Origin: Rhodospirillaceae bacterium CCH5-H10
GTDB taxonomy: Bacteria > Pseudomonadota > Alphaproteobacteria > Reyranellales > Reyranellaceae
Direction: 5' to 3'
NCBI GenBank assembly: GCA_001557035.1
Contig: LSKJ01000755.1
Coordinates: 1 to 27,522 of the forward strand
Length of the DNA stretch: 27,522 nucleotides
The translations under genes were made by a program, and so were the position numbers. Below, one piece after another: positions 24,761-27,522 of this stretch (within the stretch, counting starts at the first letter, position 1; every line of letters starts with the position of its first letter). The notes beneath the pieces are model-generated. The model saw only the letters and a list, made by a program, of their open reading frames with translations, did no database searches and had not been told where the DNA came from.

Positions 24761-24795
24761 GCAGTCAAGGCACGTAACCAGACAGGCGTGGTGTA

Positions 24796-27522
24796 ATGGT
24801 CCAGTTCGACAAGCTCCGGCTCTCCGGCTTCAAGTCCTTCGTCGATCCGACGGAGCTTTCCATCGAGCCCGGCATGACCGGAATCGTGGGGCCGAACGGC
24901 TGCGGCAAGTCGAACCTGGTCGAAGCGCTGAAATGGGTCATGGGCGAGACCTCCGCCAAGCAGATGCGCGGCAGCGAAATGGAGGACGTCATCTTCGCCG
25001 GCTCCGGCCAGCGGCCGGCGCGCAACATCGCCGAGGTGATGCTGTCGCTGGACAACAAGACGCGCACCGCTCCGGCGATGGTGAACGACACCGACCAGCT
25101 CGACGTCGTGCGCCGCATCGAGCGCGGCCACGGCTCGGCCTATTCTGTGAACGGCCGCGAGATCCGCGCCCGCGACGTGCAGACGCTGTTCGCCGACGCC
25201 GCGACCGGCTCGCGCTCCACGGCGCTGGTCAGCCAGGGCCGCATCGGCACGCTCATCAACGCCAAGCCGGCCGATCGCCGCTCGGTGATCGACGAGGCGG
25301 CCGGCATCACCGGTCTCTATGCACGCCGTCACGAGGCCGAGTTGCGCCTGCGTGCGGCCGAGCAGAACCTGGCCCGCGTGCAGGACGTGCTGGTCGCGCT
25401 CGAAGAGCAGCACAAGGGGCTGAAGCGCCAGGCCCGCCAGGCCAGCCGCTACCGCAATCTTTCCGACCATATCCGCCGTGCCGAGGCTGCCGTTCTGGCG
25501 CTCAAGCTCGCCAATGCCGAGCGCGACCTGGCCGAGTCGGCCGAGCGGCTGAAGGAAGCCGAGGCGCAGGTCGCCGATCTCACGCGTCTGGTCGGTCTCG
25601 CGACCACCGCGCAGGCCGAAGCCGCGACCGCGCTGCCGCCGTTGCGCAACGACGAGGCGGCGGCCGCCGCCGCGCTGCAGCGCCTGCGCGTGGCGCACGA
25701 TGCGCTGACCGCCGAGGCCGAGCGCGTCGCCGCGGCCCAGCTCCAGGCGGAAACCCGCCTGCAGCAGACCGTGCAGGATCTTACGCGCGAGCAGGGCCGC
25801 AAGAACGACGCCGAAGCCGCCATTGCCGATCTCGAAACCCAGCGCGGTCGCCTCGAAGAGGAGCGCGTGGGCGAAGAGGAGCGCGCCGAGGCCGCCGAGC
25901 AGGCGCGCGACGAGGCGCGCACCGAGACGAACGCCGCCGAGTCCGACCACGACCGGCTGACCCGCCAGATCGCCGACGACGAGGCGCTGCGCCAGAGCGT
26001 GTCGCGCGAAATCGCCGAACTGCAGGACCGCCTGCGCCGCCTGTCGTCGCGCCGCGATGAAGTCATCGCGCAGCAGCAGCAACTCGAGACGGAACTGTCG
26101 AACCTGCCGGCGCTGCCGGAAGTCGAGGCCGAACTCGAAGCCGCTCGCGCCGCGCTGGAAGAGACGCGGTTCACCAGCCAGGAAGCCATCGAAGCCGCCC
26201 GCGAGGCCGAGCGCTACGAATCGGACGCCGCCCGGCTGGCCGTCGCCAGGGCCGAAGCCGAGCGCCTCGAGACGGAGCGCGCTCGCGCCGCCGAGCGCGA
26301 GGCCGCGGAAGCCAGTCACGCCGCCGCCGTCGAGACGCTGCAGAAGACCAATGCGCGCCTGACCAAGCTGCGCGCTGAGGAATCCGGCGTCGCCGCCGCG
26401 CTGAAGTCGGCGGCCGACTCGCTGTGGCCGCCGCTTCTCGACGCGCTCACCGTCGAGCCGGGTTACGAGAAGGCTCTGGGCGCGGCATTCGGTGACGAAC
26501 TCGAAGCCTCGTCGGATCGCGGCGCGCCGGTTCACTGGCTGCCGCTCGATGAACTGACCGATACGCCGGCGCTGCCGGAAGGGGCGACGCCGCTCGGCGC
26601 CCATGTCGGCGCACTTCCGGAACTGGCCCGCCGCCTGGCCTTCATCGGCATCGTCGCCAACGACGAGACCGGCGCGGCGCTGCAGCCGGCGCTCAAGCCC
26701 GGTCAGCAGCTCGTCAGCCGCGAGGGCGCCGTCTGGCGCTGGGACGGCTACACGATGCGCGCCGGCGCGCCGTCCACGGCCGCCGTTCGCCTCAGCCAGC
26801 GCAATCGCCTGGCCGAGATCCGCTACCAGATCGACGGCGTCGTCGCCGAGCAGGCGATCGAGCAGGCGCGCGTCGATGCCGAGAAGACCTGGCTCGCCGC
26901 CGCCCGCGATGCCGAGAAGACCTGCGTCGACCAGGCCCGCGCCTACGAGCGCAGCGTGGCGGATGCCGCGCGCCGCAAGGCGCAGGATGCCGGCGAGGCG
27001 ACCCGCGCCGCCGAGCGCGCCGCCCAGGCGGCCATCGGCACCGCCGAGCGCCTGGCCACGCAGGCGCGCGACCGTCACGTCGAGATCGCCCGTCGCACCG
27101 ACCAGCTCCGCACGCGCCTCAACGGCATCGAGACGGTGGTGACCGAGGTGACGAGCGACATCGCCGAGGTCGAGATGCGCCGCACCTTCCGCGAGGCGCG
27201 CCTGTCGTCGATCTCCGACACCCAGGCCGACCGCGCCGCCGCCGGCGCGCTGCGCGTGCGTATCGCCGAGCTGCGGGCTGCGCTCGTCGAGGCCGAGAGC
27301 CAGTGCGACCGCCTCGCCCGCGAGTCGAAGATGCGGGTCGAGCGTCTGGCGCAGATCGCGCAGGACCACGAAGGCTGGAGCAAGCGCCTGGCCGAGGCCG
27401 ACGGCCAGATCGTCGAACTCGACGCGCGCCGCGAGCAGACCGCCGAGGTCATCGCCGAACTCGAAGCCAAGCCGGCCGAGATCGAGGAGAAGCGCTTCGT
27501 GCTCGGCGAGGAGATCGAGAAG
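24796..27522 (+). CDS. smc: Chromosome segregation protein SMC (partial, C-terminus outside window)
   Basis: SMC ATPase that compacts and segregates the chromosome with ScpA and ScpB. 909 codons are visible and the frame is open to the window edge. The N-terminal head has the FKSFVDPTEL start and Walker A GPNGCGKSN (residues 32-40). A long coiled-coil arm rich in Glu, Ala and Arg follows. The hinge lies at about 540-655 (DALTVEPGYEKALGAAFGDELEA to about TMRAGAP), and the returning coiled coil runs to the edge. The Walker B/signature half lies beyond position 27522. ATG 24796 is the natural start (MVQFDKLRLSGFKSF), though its ribosome binding site is weak. Confidence 0.97.
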   Translation, partial: MVQFDKLRLSGFKSFVDPTELSIEPGMTGIVGPNGCGKSNLVEALKWVMGETSAKQMRGSEMEDVIFAGSGQRPARNIAEVMLSLDNKTRTAPAMVNDTDQLDVVRRIERGHGSAYSVNGREIRARDVQTLFADAATGSRSTALVSQGRIGTLINAKPADRRSVIDEAAGITGLYARRHEAELRLRAAEQNLARVQDVLVALEEQHKGLKRQARQASRYRNLSDHIRRAEAAVLALKLANAERDLAESAERLKEAEAQVADLTRLVGLATTAQAEAATALPPLRNDEAAAAAALQRLRVAHDALTAEAERVAAAQLQAETRLQQTVQDLTREQGRKNDAEAAIADLETQRGRLEEERVGEEERAEAAEQARDEARTETNAAESDHDRLTRQIADDEALRQSVSREIAELQDRLRRLSSRRDEVIAQQQQLETELSNLPALPEVEAELEAARAALEETRFTSQEAIEAAREAERYESDAARLAVARAEAERLETERARAAEREAAEASHAAAVETLQKTNARLTKLRAEESGVAAALKSAADSLWPPLLDALTVEPGYEKALGAAFGDELEASSDRGAPVHWLPLDELTDTPALPEGATPLGAHVGALPELARRLAFIGIVANDETGAALQPALKPGQQLVSREGAVWRWDGYTMRAGAPSTAAVRLSQRNRLAEIRYQIDGVVAEQAIEQARVDAEKTWLAAARDAEKTCVDQARAYERSVADAARRKAQDAGEATRAAERAAQAAIGTAERLATQARDRHVEIARRTDQLRTRLNGIETVVTEVTSDIAEVEMRRTFREARLSSISDTQADRAAAGALRVRIAELRAALVEAESQCDRLARESKMRVERLAQIAQDHEGWSKRLAEADGQIVELDARREQTAEVIAELEAKPAEIEEKRFVLGEEIEK

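Noticed and set aside
24700..27369. Very long open frame (889 codons) on the minus strand opposite smc
   Set aside because: Its protein is low-complexity Gly/Arg/Leu/Ala without motifs, and it mirrors the smc frame in GC-rich codons. A shadow of smc.

Overview
The window is GC-rich, gene-dense chromosomal DNA from an alphaproteobacterium. This rests on four things: the split atpI-atpB-atpE-atpF' operon for the ATP synthase membrane sector, a CcrM-type GANTC methyltransferase, an alphaproteobacterial LexA box (GTTC-N7-GTTC), and the mutY / DUF721 / dsbA / smc neighbourhood. The large soil and water groups (Rhodospirillales or Hyphomicrobiales, for example Reyranella-like organisms) fit best, but I cannot name a genus from sequence alone. 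No rRNA, tRNA, CRISPR array, insertion sequence or phage gene was seen. No gene-free gap exceeds about 155 bases.

Region 1 (1-1961, minus strand): the F0 genes atpI, atpB, atpE and a partial atpF', behind a near-consensus sigma70-type promoter. Region 2 (2012-11506): a sulfur- and organic-acid-flavoured stretch. It starts with an unusual fusion of a cysteine-dioxygenase-like cupin to four rhodanese domains (minus strand). Divergent from it runs a plus-strand series: lytic transglycosylase, class III (CaiB/BaiF) CoA-transferase, a Gln-type thiol dioxygenase resembling 3-mercaptopropionate dioxygenase, and a complete tripartite tricarboxylate-type transporter (tctC, tctB, tctA). A convergent small cupin gene closes the block behind a perfect hairpin. 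My best hypothesis for a new system is uptake and catabolism of an organosulfur acid: import by TctCBA, oxidation of the thiol to a sulfinate, then CoA transfer. The fused rhodanese protein may handle released sulfane sulfur.

Region 3 (11652-18896): moaB overlapped by an APH-fold kinase, a tandem pair of GNAT genes of which one has lost its acetyl-CoA motif, a radical-SAM protein with a LexA box at its start, an AEC permease with a small nucleotidyltransferase, then rnhB, a VOC protein, a glutathione S-transferase and a small membrane protein. Region 4 (18893-27522): a GMC oxidoreductase divergent from ccrM, whose upstream region holds four GANTC sites in 64 bases. A REPIN-like double palindrome follows ccrM. 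Then come mutY, a DUF721 (DciA-like) domain fused in frame to a DsbA-like domain, a second dsbA-like gene, and the first 909 codons of smc, which runs off the window.

Protein families are called from motifs visible in the translations. Substrates, pathway membership and regulation are inference unless stated otherwise.
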